Below, piece by piece: positions 5,808 through 11,017 of a stretch of DNA of 11,017 bases. Both the position numbers and the translations under genes were made by a program. Position 1 is the first letter of the stretch. Every line of letters begins with the position of its first letter. The notes under the pieces are model-generated. The model saw only the letters and a list, made by a program, of their open reading frames with translations, was not told where the DNA came from and did not search any database. The DNA is from DASQWC01 sp035640475 (GTDB taxonomy: Bacteria; Actinomycetota; JAICYB01). Location of the stretch: the NCBI GenBank assembly GCA_035640475.1, contig DASQWC010000071.1, positions 1 through 11,017 of the forward strand. The letters are read 5' to 3'.

Positions 5808-7231
5808 GTCCGTCCGGCCATCACCGGGACGCGGTCGTCGCTCGGACGGACGTCCATGACGAAGCGCGTGAGCTCGTCCATCGACTCCTCGAGGCCCTCA
5901 CGCAACACGCCGATGTCGGGAACGATCGTGTGGTCGGCCAGGAGGCCGAATCCGAGCCGTCCGTCGTAGGACAGCGCTCCGATCGACAGCCCCTGATTGG
6001 CCGCCAGCGGCGCCTGCGGGAACAGCTCGAGCAGCCGCCGGCCGCGCAGATAGAGAGGGAACTGCGGGCCCGGCACGTTCGTCACGAGCAGGTTGAACGA
6101 GCGGTAGTGCGCCTGCGCCCGTGAGACCGCCGCCACGACCTGAGGCGGGAAGAAGGACGACATCCGCAAGAACGCTTCGCCGGCCGAGATCTGCGCCGAG
6201 CTCTTCGCGTGTTTCATCGTGCGGTGGACGGCCTTCAGTCGCAGCAGCGGGTCGGGCTGGCTCACGGGCAAGGGGATCACGAGCATCGCGACCCGGTTCC
6301 CGAACGTGCCTCGGTCGCGCGGGTCGCGAATGTTCACCGGAACCATCACCTTCATGTCGCGCGGAACCATGCCGCGGTGCCTGTGCCACTGGCGCAGACC
6401 GCCGGCGACCGACGCGAGCACGGCGTCGTTGATCGTCGTGCCGAACTCGTCCTTCAGTGCGCGCACGTCGTGCAGCGACGCGCGGCCGAGCTCGTACCGT
6501 CGGCGCGATCCGAGCGGCGCGTTGAGTGACGATGCCGGCGCCGGCCGCAGCAGGGAAGCGGCAAGCGACGCACTTCCTGCGGCCAGCTCGGCGGTCGACT
6601 TGATCGTCGCGATCGGGTTCCGCGCAGCGCGGACTGCATCGCGCGCGAGACCGAACGCGTCGCCGATGCGGTCGCGGATGCCTTTCGTGAAGATCTGTGC
6701 ACGCGACGGCGGAGGCGCGCACGGCTCGTCCTGCATACGCGGGATCGGGCCGCAGTCGGCGTCGAGGTCGAGCAGCACGCTGTGCAGGTCGACGCCCGAC
6801 ACGCCGTCCCACAGGGCGTGGTGCGTTTTCGACAGGATCGCGAAGCGGTTGTGATCGAGCCCGTCGATCAGCCACATCTCCCAGAGCGGACGCGTCCGGC
6901 ACAGAGGCTGCGACAGGATCTGTCCGGCCGCCGTGCGCAGCTGTGCCTCGGTTCCCGGAGCGGGCAGCGCCGTGTGATTCAGGTGGGAGTCGAGGTCGAA
7001 GTCCTCATGGCCGATCCACACCGGACGGTGACCGTTGAGCGGCACCATCTCGAGGCGCTGGCGGAACCGCGGCACGAGCGTCAGGCGGCTCGCGAGATGC
7101 CGTTTCAGCTCGTCGTGATCGGGAGCGGGGCCCTCGTAGACGGCGAGCGACGAGATGTGCATCGGCGTGCTCGGGGAGTCGAGGTAGAGAAAGCTCGCGT
7201 CGAGCGCGGAGAGTCGTTCCTGCGTCGTCAT
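5804..7231 (-). CDS. WS/DGAT family wax ester synthase / diacylglycerol acyltransferase
   Basis: A 475-residue protein of typical length. The N-terminus (RLSALDASFLYLDSPSTPMH) is characteristic. PLWEMWLIDGL is at 115-125, and the catalytic HHxxxDG is intact as HHALWDG (137-143). TINDAVLASVAGGLR (266-280), GNR (311-313) and TNVPGP (384-389) are the other family blocks. The enzyme transfers acyl groups from acyl-CoA to diacylglycerol or fatty alcohols and makes storage lipid at the membrane face; which acceptor is preferred is not visible. ATG 7231 is chosen over an in-frame GTG at 7255 because AGGAGG lies six bases upstream. The 56-residue gene ends 14 bases before this ATG, so the two are probably one transcript. 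It converges on the oxidoreductase with a four-base overlap. Confidence 0.95.
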   Translation of the reverse strand: MTTQERLSALDASFLYLDSPSTPMHISSLAVYEGPAPDHDELKRHLASRLTLVPRFRQRLEMVPLNGHRPVWIGHEDFDLDSHLNHTALPAPGTEAQLRTAAGQILSQPLCRTRPLWEMWLIDGLDHNRFAILSKTHHALWDGVSGVDLHSVLLDLDADCGPIPRMQDEPCAPPPSRAQIFTKGIRDRIGDAFGLARDAVRAARNPIATIKSTAELAAGSASLAASLLRPAPASSLNAPLGSRRRYELGRASLHDVRALKDEFGTTINDAVLASVAGGLRQWHRHRGMVPRDMKVMVPVNIRDPRDRGTFGNRVAMLVIPLPVSQPDPLLRLKAVHRTMKHAKSSAQISAGEAFLRMSSFFPPQVVAAVSRAQAHYRSFNLLVTNVPGPQFPLYLRGRRLLELFPQAPLAANQGLSIGALSYDGRLGFGLLADHTIVPDIGVLREGLEESMDELTRFVMDVRPSDDRVPVMAGRT

Positions 7232-7237
7232 GAGCGA

Positions 7238-7243
7238 CCTCCT
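7238..7243 (-). promoter_or_regulatory. Shine-Dalgarno AGGAGG for the WS/DGAT gene
   Basis: The minus strand reads AGGAGG six bases before ATG 7231. It decides this start over GTG 7255, which would put the motif inside the coding sequence. Confidence 0.85.
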
Positions 7244-7245
7244 GG

Positions 7246-7416
7246 CTAGAGGCACGCGAAGCGTGCGTCGAGCTTCTCGTCGAAGAGCTCATCCCAGCGT
7301 GGCTCCGGAGCGAAGACCTCGAGCATGTCTGGATCGACGGGGCAGCCGCCGAACATGATCTGGATCGGGATGGGCATGACGACCTCTCCCGACGTGATTG
7401 CCGTCAGCGTGTCCAT
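7246..7416 (-). CDS. 56-residue protein of unknown function, upstream of WS/DGAT
   Basis: I do not recognise this protein. It is 56 residues long and begins MDTLTAITSGEVVMPIPIQI. A central MFGGCPVDPDMLEVF follows, then an acidic/aromatic C-terminus (EPRWDELFDEKLDARFACL). It has no clear signal peptide or membrane helix and two cysteines (25 and 55). Support for translation: GAAGGAGA (7421-7428) lies four bases before ATG 7416, codon composition is like the neighbours, and the stop is placed so that the acyltransferase Shine-Dalgarno falls in the 14-base gap. Its last codons contain a perfect 6-bp stem (7252-7257/7261-7266). A role with the acyltransferase is suggested only by position. Confidence 0.7.
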   Translation of the reverse strand: MDTLTAITSGEVVMPIPIQIMFGGCPVDPDMLEVFAPEPRWDELFDEKLDARFACL

Positions 7417-7425
7417 AGCGTCTCC

Positions 7426-7466
7426 TTCGTTCACTACCGGTATAGAAGGCGGTTGTTGCGAACGAA
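7426..7466 (-). promoter_or_regulatory. leader of the 56-residue gene: inverted repeat, palindrome and possible -10
   Basis: On the minus strand TTCGTTC (7466-7460) can pair with GAACGAA (7432-7426), extendable inward by a G-T and a C-G pair. The 3' arm reaches the start of the Shine-Dalgarno. Between them lie TATACC (7444-7439), a weak -10 candidate, and the 8-bp palindrome TACCGGTA (7435-7442), which resembles the core of some TetR-type operators. All of these are suggestive only. Confidence 0.3.
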
Positions 7467-7483
7467 TGAACAGACGTAACGGC

Positions 7484-7882
7484 TTAGGGTCCGGCGCGCG
7501 TCGGTCGTGCGCCGTGCGCGCCGTTGCGACGCCGTCCTTTTGCTGCGATACGGGCGGGACCACGGTGCTCACCTGCGACGGTCCCGACCTCGTGCGGAAT
7601 GTCGTGCATCTGTAACCACTGCATGAACTCGGCGGTGGGAGCCTGTAGACCCTCGAAGCGCTCGCGGAGGAGCTGGAGCAAAACGAGGTCCCTGTCTTCT
7701 TCCCCGACGACGACCCAGTGGTCGTACGTGCGCTCTGTGGACCCATCGGGCGTCGACCCGACGTCGTGACCGAGAGCGATGAGATCCCCGTCGTCGTCAA
7801 CGAACGCAACGACGCGAATCGTGTTGCCCTCGAAAGCTGTTGAGCTCAGCTCGACGCTGCGGTCGAGCGCGACGCTGACCAT
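7484..7882 (-). CDS. 132-residue protein of unknown function
   Basis: I know no name for this family. The start is ATG 7882 because GGGAGG (7888-7893) lies five bases upstream; the frame is open further, to ATG 7981, but that codon touches a Shine-Dalgarno directly and is a poor start. Residues ~8-60 look like a small beta sheet with acidic loops (VAFVDDDGDLIALGHDVG ... YDHWVVVGEEDRD). Then come helices (LVLLQLLRERFEGL, then EFMQWLQMHDIPHEV). The last ~25 residues are Arg/Gly-rich and probably disordered. The layout (G-x-L-x-x-x-G-x-D-V-G followed by L-x-x-RF and WL-x-x-H-x-IP-x-E) resembles uncharacterised actinobacterial proteins. It has no membrane segment. It contains a TTA leucine codon at Leu90 (7613-7615). 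It lies 67 bases upstream of the 56-residue gene on the same strand. Confidence 0.72.
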   Translation of the reverse strand: MVSVALDRSVELSSTAFEGNTIRVVAFVDDDGDLIALGHDVGSTPDGSTERTYDHWVVVGEEDRDLVLLQLLRERFEGLQAPTAEFMQWLQMHDIPHEVGTVAGEHRGPARIAAKGRRRNGAHGARPTRAGP

Positions 7883-7887
7883 GCACG

Positions 7888-7893
7888 CCTCCC
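7888..7893 (-). promoter_or_regulatory. Shine-Dalgarno GGGAGG deciding the start of the 132-residue gene
   Basis: Five bases separate it from ATG 7882. The longer in-frame version from 7981 would encode this motif internally. Confidence 0.75.
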
Positions 7894-7940
7894 GAAACCC
7901 GATCGAATGCGGCCGGCAGTCCCTTGGATCAGGCTTTGCA

Positions 7941-7976
7941 TCAGTCGGCAGGCGGCGAACGAACGAATCGCAGCAT
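7941..7976 (-). CDS. possible 11-codon leader ORF upstream of the 132-residue gene
   Basis: The minus strand has ATG 7976, preceded by GGGAGG at 7982-7987 with a five-base gap, the same arrangement as at the gene itself. It encodes MLRFVRSPPAD and a TGA stop, 58 bases before ATG 7882. A Pro-Pro pair near the end could slow ribosomes. Such a short frame can arise by chance; the strong, correctly spaced Shine-Dalgarno is the only support. Confidence 0.3.
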   Translation of the reverse strand: MLRFVRSPPAD

Positions 7977-8124
7977 CTCATCCTCCCATCGACCTTGGCC
8001 GGTGCTCGCCGTCTTATTCCCGCGCCGGACGTCAGAAAACTTGCCCGTGAGCAGGACGAAAGCGTGCTACCTGCGGCGTTGGGGATGTGACGATCTGATG
8101 GCTTTTGTGGCAGCGACCTGTGCT

Positions 8125-8142
8125 CTTGACCCGTGAGTCAAG
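8125..8142. promoter_or_regulatory. possible operator: CTTGAC/GTCAAG inverted repeat
   Basis: Six-base arms flank a six-base centre CCGTGA, 36 bases before ATG 8178. The left arm overlaps TTGACC, which is -35-like, and the site contains one copy of the near-repeat also seen at 8040-8051. It could be a regulator site for the dehydrogenase operon; no regulator gene is in the window. Confidence 0.35.
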
Positions 8143-8177
8143 TCGGGAGGACGATAAGGATCCAAGAGGGGGTGGGA

Positions 8178-9392
8178 ATGGACCTGACCTGGAGTCCGGA
8201 AGAGGAAGCATTCCGCGAAGAGGTGCGCTCGTGGCTCGCGGCCAACCTGCCGAAGCGGTTCTCCGTCGAGGACGGCACCGAAGAGATCGAAGGCGACGAC
8301 TCGTCGAGCTTCGAGGAGCGGCGCGCCTGGCAGCGCACGCTCGGTGAAGCTGGGTATCTCGCGATGCACTGGCCGAAGGAATACGGCGGGGGCGGCCGGT
8401 CGCTCGTCGAGCAGGTCATCTTCAACGAGGAGTACGCGAAGGCGCGTGCGCCGCAGCCGGTGAACGGCCTCGGGCTTTCGCTGGTCGGTCCGACCCTCAT
8501 CACCCACGGCACCGACGCGCAGAAGGAACGCTTCCTCCGCAAGATCCTCACCGCCGAAGAGATCTGGTGTCAGGGCTATTCGGAGCCGAACGCAGGATCC
8601 GACCTCGCCGGGCTGCAGACGAAGGCCGAGCTCGTCGGTGACGAGTTCATCATCAACGGCCAGAAGATCTGGACGTCGAGCGCGCGCTGGGGCGACTGGA
8701 TCTTCGTCTTGTGTCGCACCGACCCGGACGCGCCGAAGCACCAAGGCATCAGCTACATCCTCTGCCCGATGGATCAGCCGGGCGTAGAGGTGCGTCCCAT
8801 CAAGCAGATCACCGGAACGTCGGGGTTCGGCGAAGTGTTCTTCACCAACGCGCGCACACCGCGCGAGAACCTGGTCGGTGCGCTCAACGACGGCTGGCGC
8901 GTTGCGATGACGACGCTCATGTTCGAGCGCGGCGGCAACATGGTCGCGACGGCCGTCCGGTTCCGTCGTTTGATGAGCGGGTTGCGCGACCTCGCCGGGC
9001 AAGTGAAGCGGAACGGCGCAAGTGCGATGGACGATCCGCTCGTGCGCCAACAGCTCGGCCGCCGTCTCGTCGAGGTCGAGATCATGCGTCGCAACGCCGA
9101 GCGCGCGATCTCACCTCGATTGCACGGCGAGCCGCCCGGCCCTGAGTCGTCGATGGGCAAGCTCTACTGGTCCGAGTGGTACCGGCGCGCAACGGAGAAC
9201 GCGATGGACATCCTCGGCTCCCACGGACTTCGCCTCGACGGCGCCGCGGCCGCCGACGGGTACGGATCGCAGCGGTGGCTGACCGAGTACCTGGCCGCCC
9301 GCGCCGGAACGATCTACACGGGGACGTCCGAGATCCAGCGCAACATCCTGGCGGAACGTGTTCTCGGTCTTCCGAGGGGAGGGCGAAATTGA
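8178..9392 (+). CDS. acyl-CoA dehydrogenase, probable catalytic subunit
   Basis: A 404-residue protein with the three-domain acyl-CoA dehydrogenase layout. The flavin-domain signature is CQGYSEPNAGSDLAGL (131-146), WTSSA is at 165-169, and GTSEIQRNILAERVLGLP is at 382-399. The residue at the usual MCAD base position (YEGT) is Thr381, but Glu250 in LMFERG matches the alternative helix-G base seen in isovaleryl- and long-chain acyl-CoA dehydrogenases. By family knowledge it forms an alpha,beta-unsaturated acyl-CoA using FAD and passes electrons to ETF. Its companion is the next gene, and such adjacent unequal pairs in actinobacteria (for example the cholesterol side-chain FadE pairs) form heterotetramers. 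ATG 8178 is preferred over in-frame GTG 8133 because GAGGGGGTGGGA (8166-8177) precedes it and residues 2-10 match the family start. Confidence 0.93.
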   Translation: MDLTWSPEEEAFREEVRSWLAANLPKRFSVEDGTEEIEGDDSSSFEERRAWQRTLGEAGYLAMHWPKEYGGGGRSLVEQVIFNEEYAKARAPQPVNGLGLSLVGPTLITHGTDAQKERFLRKILTAEEIWCQGYSEPNAGSDLAGLQTKAELVGDEFIINGQKIWTSSARWGDWIFVLCRTDPDAPKHQGISYILCPMDQPGVEVRPIKQITGTSGFGEVFFTNARTPRENLVGALNDGWRVAMTTLMFERGGNMVATAVRFRRLMSGLRDLAGQVKRNGASAMDDPLVRQQLGRRLVEVEIMRRNAERAISPRLHGEPPGPESSMGKLYWSEWYRRATENAMDILGSHGLRLDGAAAADGYGSQRWLTEYLAARAGTIYTGTSEIQRNILAERVLGLPRGGRN

Positions 9393-9415
9393 TGATTGCG
9401 AAGCGAATCATCAAT
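9388..9415 (+). repeat. hairpin 1 between the dehydrogenase genes (spans the stop codon)
   Basis: A perfect 10-bp stem: ATTGATGATT (9388-9397) with AATCATCAAT (9406-9415), apex GCGAAGCG. The apex can add two G-C pairs closing a GAA triloop, leaving one bulged G. The TGA stop of the first subunit (9390-9392) lies in the 5' arm. The stem is A+T rich, unlike the surroundings. Confidence 0.85.
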
Positions 9416-9416
9416 G

Positions 9417-9437
9417 CACCTGTCGCGAAGCGAGGTG
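9417..9437 (+). promoter_or_regulatory. hairpin 2 covering the Shine-Dalgarno of the second dehydrogenase gene
   Basis: CACCT (9417-9421) pairs with AGGTG (9433-9437). The apex CGC-GAA-GCG (9424-9432) is itself a perfect 3-bp stem on a GAA triloop, with GT bulged. GAGGTG (9432-9437), seven bases before ATG 9445, is the Shine-Dalgarno of the next gene, so folding would hide it. The 9-mer GCGAAGCGA occurs in both hairpins (9398-9406 and 9425-9433). Confidence 0.65.
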
Positions 9438-9444
9438 TTATCTA

Positions 9445-10458
9445 ATGGACTTCCGGCTCAACCAAGACCAGCAGGCGCTCCAGAGCGCCGCACGGGAGTT
9501 CCTCTCGAAGGAAGTGAACTCGACGGTCGTACGCGCGGCGTTCGACGGCCCGGACGGCGACGCTCCGGAGCTGCACAAGAAGATGGCGGAGCTCGGGTGG
9601 CTCGGCATTGCCGTCCCCGAAGACATGGGCGGGGTCGGCATGGGACCGATCGAACAAGCCATCGTGTGCGAGCAGCTCGGCTACGTCGACGCGCCCGGCC
9701 CGTACTTCGCGACGGCATGTCTGGCCGTGCCGGCCCTCGTTGCGCTGGGCGGCACCGACCTGCTGCCGCCGTTGCTGGACGGCTCCAAGCGAGCAACCGT
9801 CGCATGGGACCCCGAGGCCGTCGTCGACGCGCAGATCGCCGACGCAATGGTCGTCGTGGACGGCAACTCGGCATCGTGGCACGAGCGCGACACGCTCGAG
9901 GTCGTCCCACACGCGACGACGGACGGCACGCGCCGGACGGCGAGCGTCCGGACGACGGGCAACGGCCGCGAGCTGGGATCGGCCGACTCACTGCGCTACT
10001 CGGATTCAGCTGCCGGCGCCATCGACGCCATGGCCGTTTATTTGTCGGCAGAGATGCTCGGCTGCATGCAATGGGCGCTCGATACGACCGTGCAGTACGT
10101 GAAGGATCGCGAAGCCTTCGGGCGTCCGATCGGCGTGTTCCAAGCCGTCCAGCACCGCTGCGCCGACATGCTCGTGCAGACGGAGTCGTCGCGGTCGGCC
10201 GTGTACTACGCGGCGTACGCACTCGCCAACGGTTTGCCCGACGCTGCCTTTGCCGCATCCGTCGCGAAGGCGTACTGCTCGGACGCCGTCCACTTCGTCA
10301 CGGGCGAATGCATCCAGCTACACGGCGGCATCGGATTCACGTGGGAGCACGACGCGCACCTGTACTTCAAGCGCGCGACCACGAACCGGATGCTGCTCGG
10401 AGACGCGGCATACCACTACGAGCGGGCACTGCGCCTGGATCCGGAGGCGAGGAGCTAA
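9445..10458 (+). CDS. acyl-CoA dehydrogenase-like protein, probable non-catalytic partner subunit
   Basis: A 337-residue protein, shorter than a full dehydrogenase. The N-terminal helical domain is normal (GWLGIAVPEDMGGVGMGPIE, 51-70). The middle beta domain is short and lacks the W-[IT]-[TS]-[NS] flavin-contact block. The C-terminal domain keeps DREAFGRPIGVFQ (221-233) and QLHGGIGFTWEHD (291-303). Counting back from the LGCMQ segment, the helix-G position that holds a catalytic Glu in the isovaleryl type is Met196, and the YEGT-type segment is replaced by ATTNRMLLGD, so I see no catalytic base at either site. This fits the beta subunit of a heterotetramer with the upstream gene. ATG 9445 follows GAGGTG by seven bases; an upstream ATG region in the same frame would run through the hairpins and is unlikely. 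The stop TAA touches the next gene. Confidence 0.88.
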   Translation: MDFRLNQDQQALQSAAREFLSKEVNSTVVRAAFDGPDGDAPELHKKMAELGWLGIAVPEDMGGVGMGPIEQAIVCEQLGYVDAPGPYFATACLAVPALVALGGTDLLPPLLDGSKRATVAWDPEAVVDAQIADAMVVVDGNSASWHERDTLEVVPHATTDGTRRTASVRTTGNGRELGSADSLRYSDSAAGAIDAMAVYLSAEMLGCMQWALDTTVQYVKDREAFGRPIGVFQAVQHRCADMLVQTESSRSAVYYAAYALANGLPDAAFAASVAKAYCSDAVHFVTGECIQLHGGIGFTWEHDAHLYFKRATTNRMLLGDAAYHYERALRLDPEARS

Positions 10459-10940
10459 CGGCCTCCCTTCGCGAAGTCGTCGAACACGTACGGGCGATCC
10501 CGTACGGCCGCAACGACGACCGAACGCCTGCGGGCGTTCTCGCCGAGGGCCGCGGCACGTGCGCTACCAAGCACGCGTTGCTGGTCGAGCTATTGCGCGA
10601 CCGCCCCGAGCTCGACGTGCGGTTGGTGCATCGGATCTACCGAGTCGACCCCACGGATGCACGAGCCATGTTCGGTGATCGGGTGGTCGTGCCACAGAAT
10701 GGTCTCGTCGACGTCCACACGTACGCGACGGTTCTGATCGACGGGCGGCGCACGATCATCGACGTGACGTTTCCATCCGACGACGTGTGGGACGGCGTCT
10801 CCGATATGCCGCTCGCCGCCGCAGACGGGATCGATGTTCCCGCCACCGACGACCCGTGGGCCCAGAAGGCGGAGCTCGTGGCCGAGCACTGCGATCCCAA
10901 CGTCCGGGAGCCGTTCATCGCCTCGCTGAGCGTTTCCTGA
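10458..10940 (+). CDS. transglutaminase-like domain protein with apparent ACG start
   Basis: About 160 residues. GRGTCATKHALLVELL carries the transglutaminase-type Cys (35), DVHTY the His (87) and IIDVTFP the Asp (102), a complete Cys-His-Asp triad in the normal order. The C-terminus EHCDPNVREPFIASL is well formed. The reaction of this bacterial subgroup is unknown; peptidase or amide-transfer chemistry is a family-level guess. No ATG, GTG or TTG occurs in frame between the protein's natural beginning (ASLREVVEHVRAIPYGR) and the end of the previous gene. The sequence at the junction is TAACG, where the common coupled arrangement is TAATG; GGAGG (10443-10447) and GAGGAG (10449-10454) lie just upstream. 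Canonical starts at ATG 10308 or GTG 10341 would add 39-50 residues of Arg-rich shadow sequence. Coordinates assume ACG 10458. Confidence 0.72.
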   Translation, partial: TASLREVVEHVRAIPYGRNDDRTPAGVLAEGRGTCATKHALLVELLRDRPELDVRLVHRIYRVDPTDARAMFGDRVVVPQNGLVDVHTYATVLIDGRRTIIDVTFPSDDVWDGVSDMPLAAADGIDVPATDDPWAQKAELVAEHCDPNVREPFIASLSVS

Positions 10941-10967
10941 CCCGCGCGGACGGGCATCTTCCTTCTC

Positions 10968-11017
10968 ATGAAGCGACTGGTGATTGCGGTCGTCGGTTTG
11001 CTCGTCGTAGCGGCGGG
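10968..11017 (+). CDS. start of a secreted or lipoprotein gene (3' end outside window)
   Basis: The last 50 bases open with ATG 10968 and read MKRLVIAVVGLLVVAAG: two positive residues and then a hydrophobic run, a classic signal-peptide beginning. No mature sequence is available, so the product is unknown. There is no Shine-Dalgarno; CATCTT (10955-10960) ends seven bases before the ATG and could be the -10 of a leaderless transcript, though it matches the consensus less well than the element at 3889. Confidence 0.55.
   Translation, partial: MKRLVIAVVGLLVVAA

Larger units (their letters stand above)
7883..8177. other. divergent intergenic region between the 132-residue gene and the dehydrogenase operon
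   Basis: These 295 bases hold no convincing full-size gene. Visible elements are the minus-strand Shine-Dalgarno motifs and leader ORF, a near-repeat CTTGCCCGTGAG (8040-8051) and CTTGACCCGTGAG (8125-8137), and an inverted repeat CTTGAC/GTCAAG (8125-8130/8137-8142). AATAAG on the minus strand (8018-8013) is a weak -10 candidate. I cannot place a confident promoter for either direction. Confidence 0.6.

Noticed and set aside
7232..7255. GTG 7255 as an earlier start of the WS/DGAT gene
   Set aside because: It would place the AGGAGG inside the coding region and overlap the 56-residue gene; ATG 7231 has ideal spacing and matches the family N-terminus.
7246..7416. Double-glycine (FGG) in the 56-residue protein as a bacteriocin-type leader cleavage site
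   Set aside because: No peptidase-transporter or modification gene is near, and the part after GG is acidic and not bacteriocin-like.
8133..8177. GTG 8133 as the start of the first dehydrogenase
   Set aside because: The extra 15 residues do not look like the family, and the codon lies inside the CTTGAC/GTCAAG repeat; ATG 8178 has a purine-rich Shine-Dalgarno.
8067..9050. Long open frame on the minus strand (327 codons) opposite the first dehydrogenase gene
   Set aside because: It is an antisense shadow of a well-matched dehydrogenase gene, Arg/Leu/Asp-rich with no recognisable motif.

Overview
The window looks like chromosomal DNA from a high-GC actinomycete-type bacterium (Actinomycetota). 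The composition is strongly G+C rich with G/C-ending codons. Markers that fit this group are a wax ester synthase/DGAT-type acyltransferase, a pair of adjacent acyl-CoA dehydrogenase genes, and a promoter placed for a leaderless transcript. I cannot name a genus from sequence alone. No insertion sequence, phage gene or CRISPR array is visible.

Layout, left to right. (1) 3-1251: the 3' end of a Ppx/GppA phosphatase gene, then an SDR oxidoreductase with a strong ribosome binding site. (2) 1310-3857: a tRNA-Leu(UAA) gene, then, one base after its discriminator, the start codon of a membrane-anchored FecR-domain protein. This overlaps a pterin-4a-carbinolamine dehydratase gene, which is followed closely by an MFS-type transporter. 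The transporter gene carries two long perfect inverted repeats (14 and 20 bp stems). (3) 3889-5807: an apparently leaderless promoter drives a LiaF-like membrane protein, a 69-residue two-helix membrane protein of the same module type, and a Gfo/Idh/MocA-type oxidoreductase, all overlapping or abutting. (4) 5804-7882, minus strand: a 132-residue uncharacterised protein, a 56-residue uncharacterised protein and a WS/DGAT acyltransferase. The acyltransferase converges tail to tail on the oxidoreductase with a 4-base overlap and a shared perfect hairpin. (5) 7883-8177: a divergent intergenic region with a possible 11-codon leader ORF, a near-repeat and a small inverted repeat. (6) 8178-10940: two acyl-CoA dehydrogenase subunits, then a transglutaminase-like protein whose expected ATG start is ACG. 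(7) 10968-end: the first codons of a probable secreted protein or lipoprotein.

How the parts may work together: the lipid theme is clear. The two dehydrogenases look like one heteromeric enzyme, because the first has the candidate catalytic Glu and the complete flavin-domain motifs while the second lacks both usual Glu positions. The 52 bases between them fold into two hairpins sharing a 9-base repeat; the first covers the stop codon of subunit 1 and the second covers the Shine-Dalgarno of subunit 2. WS/DGAT, transcribed divergently, would store acyl chains as wax ester or triacylglycerol. The remaining genes are housekeeping or envelope functions with no obvious common pathway.

The most interesting signals are not new protein families but structures: the paired hairpins between the dehydrogenase genes, the long palindromes inside the transporter gene, the tRNA/mRNA junction that would yield a one-base leader, and the ACG start.
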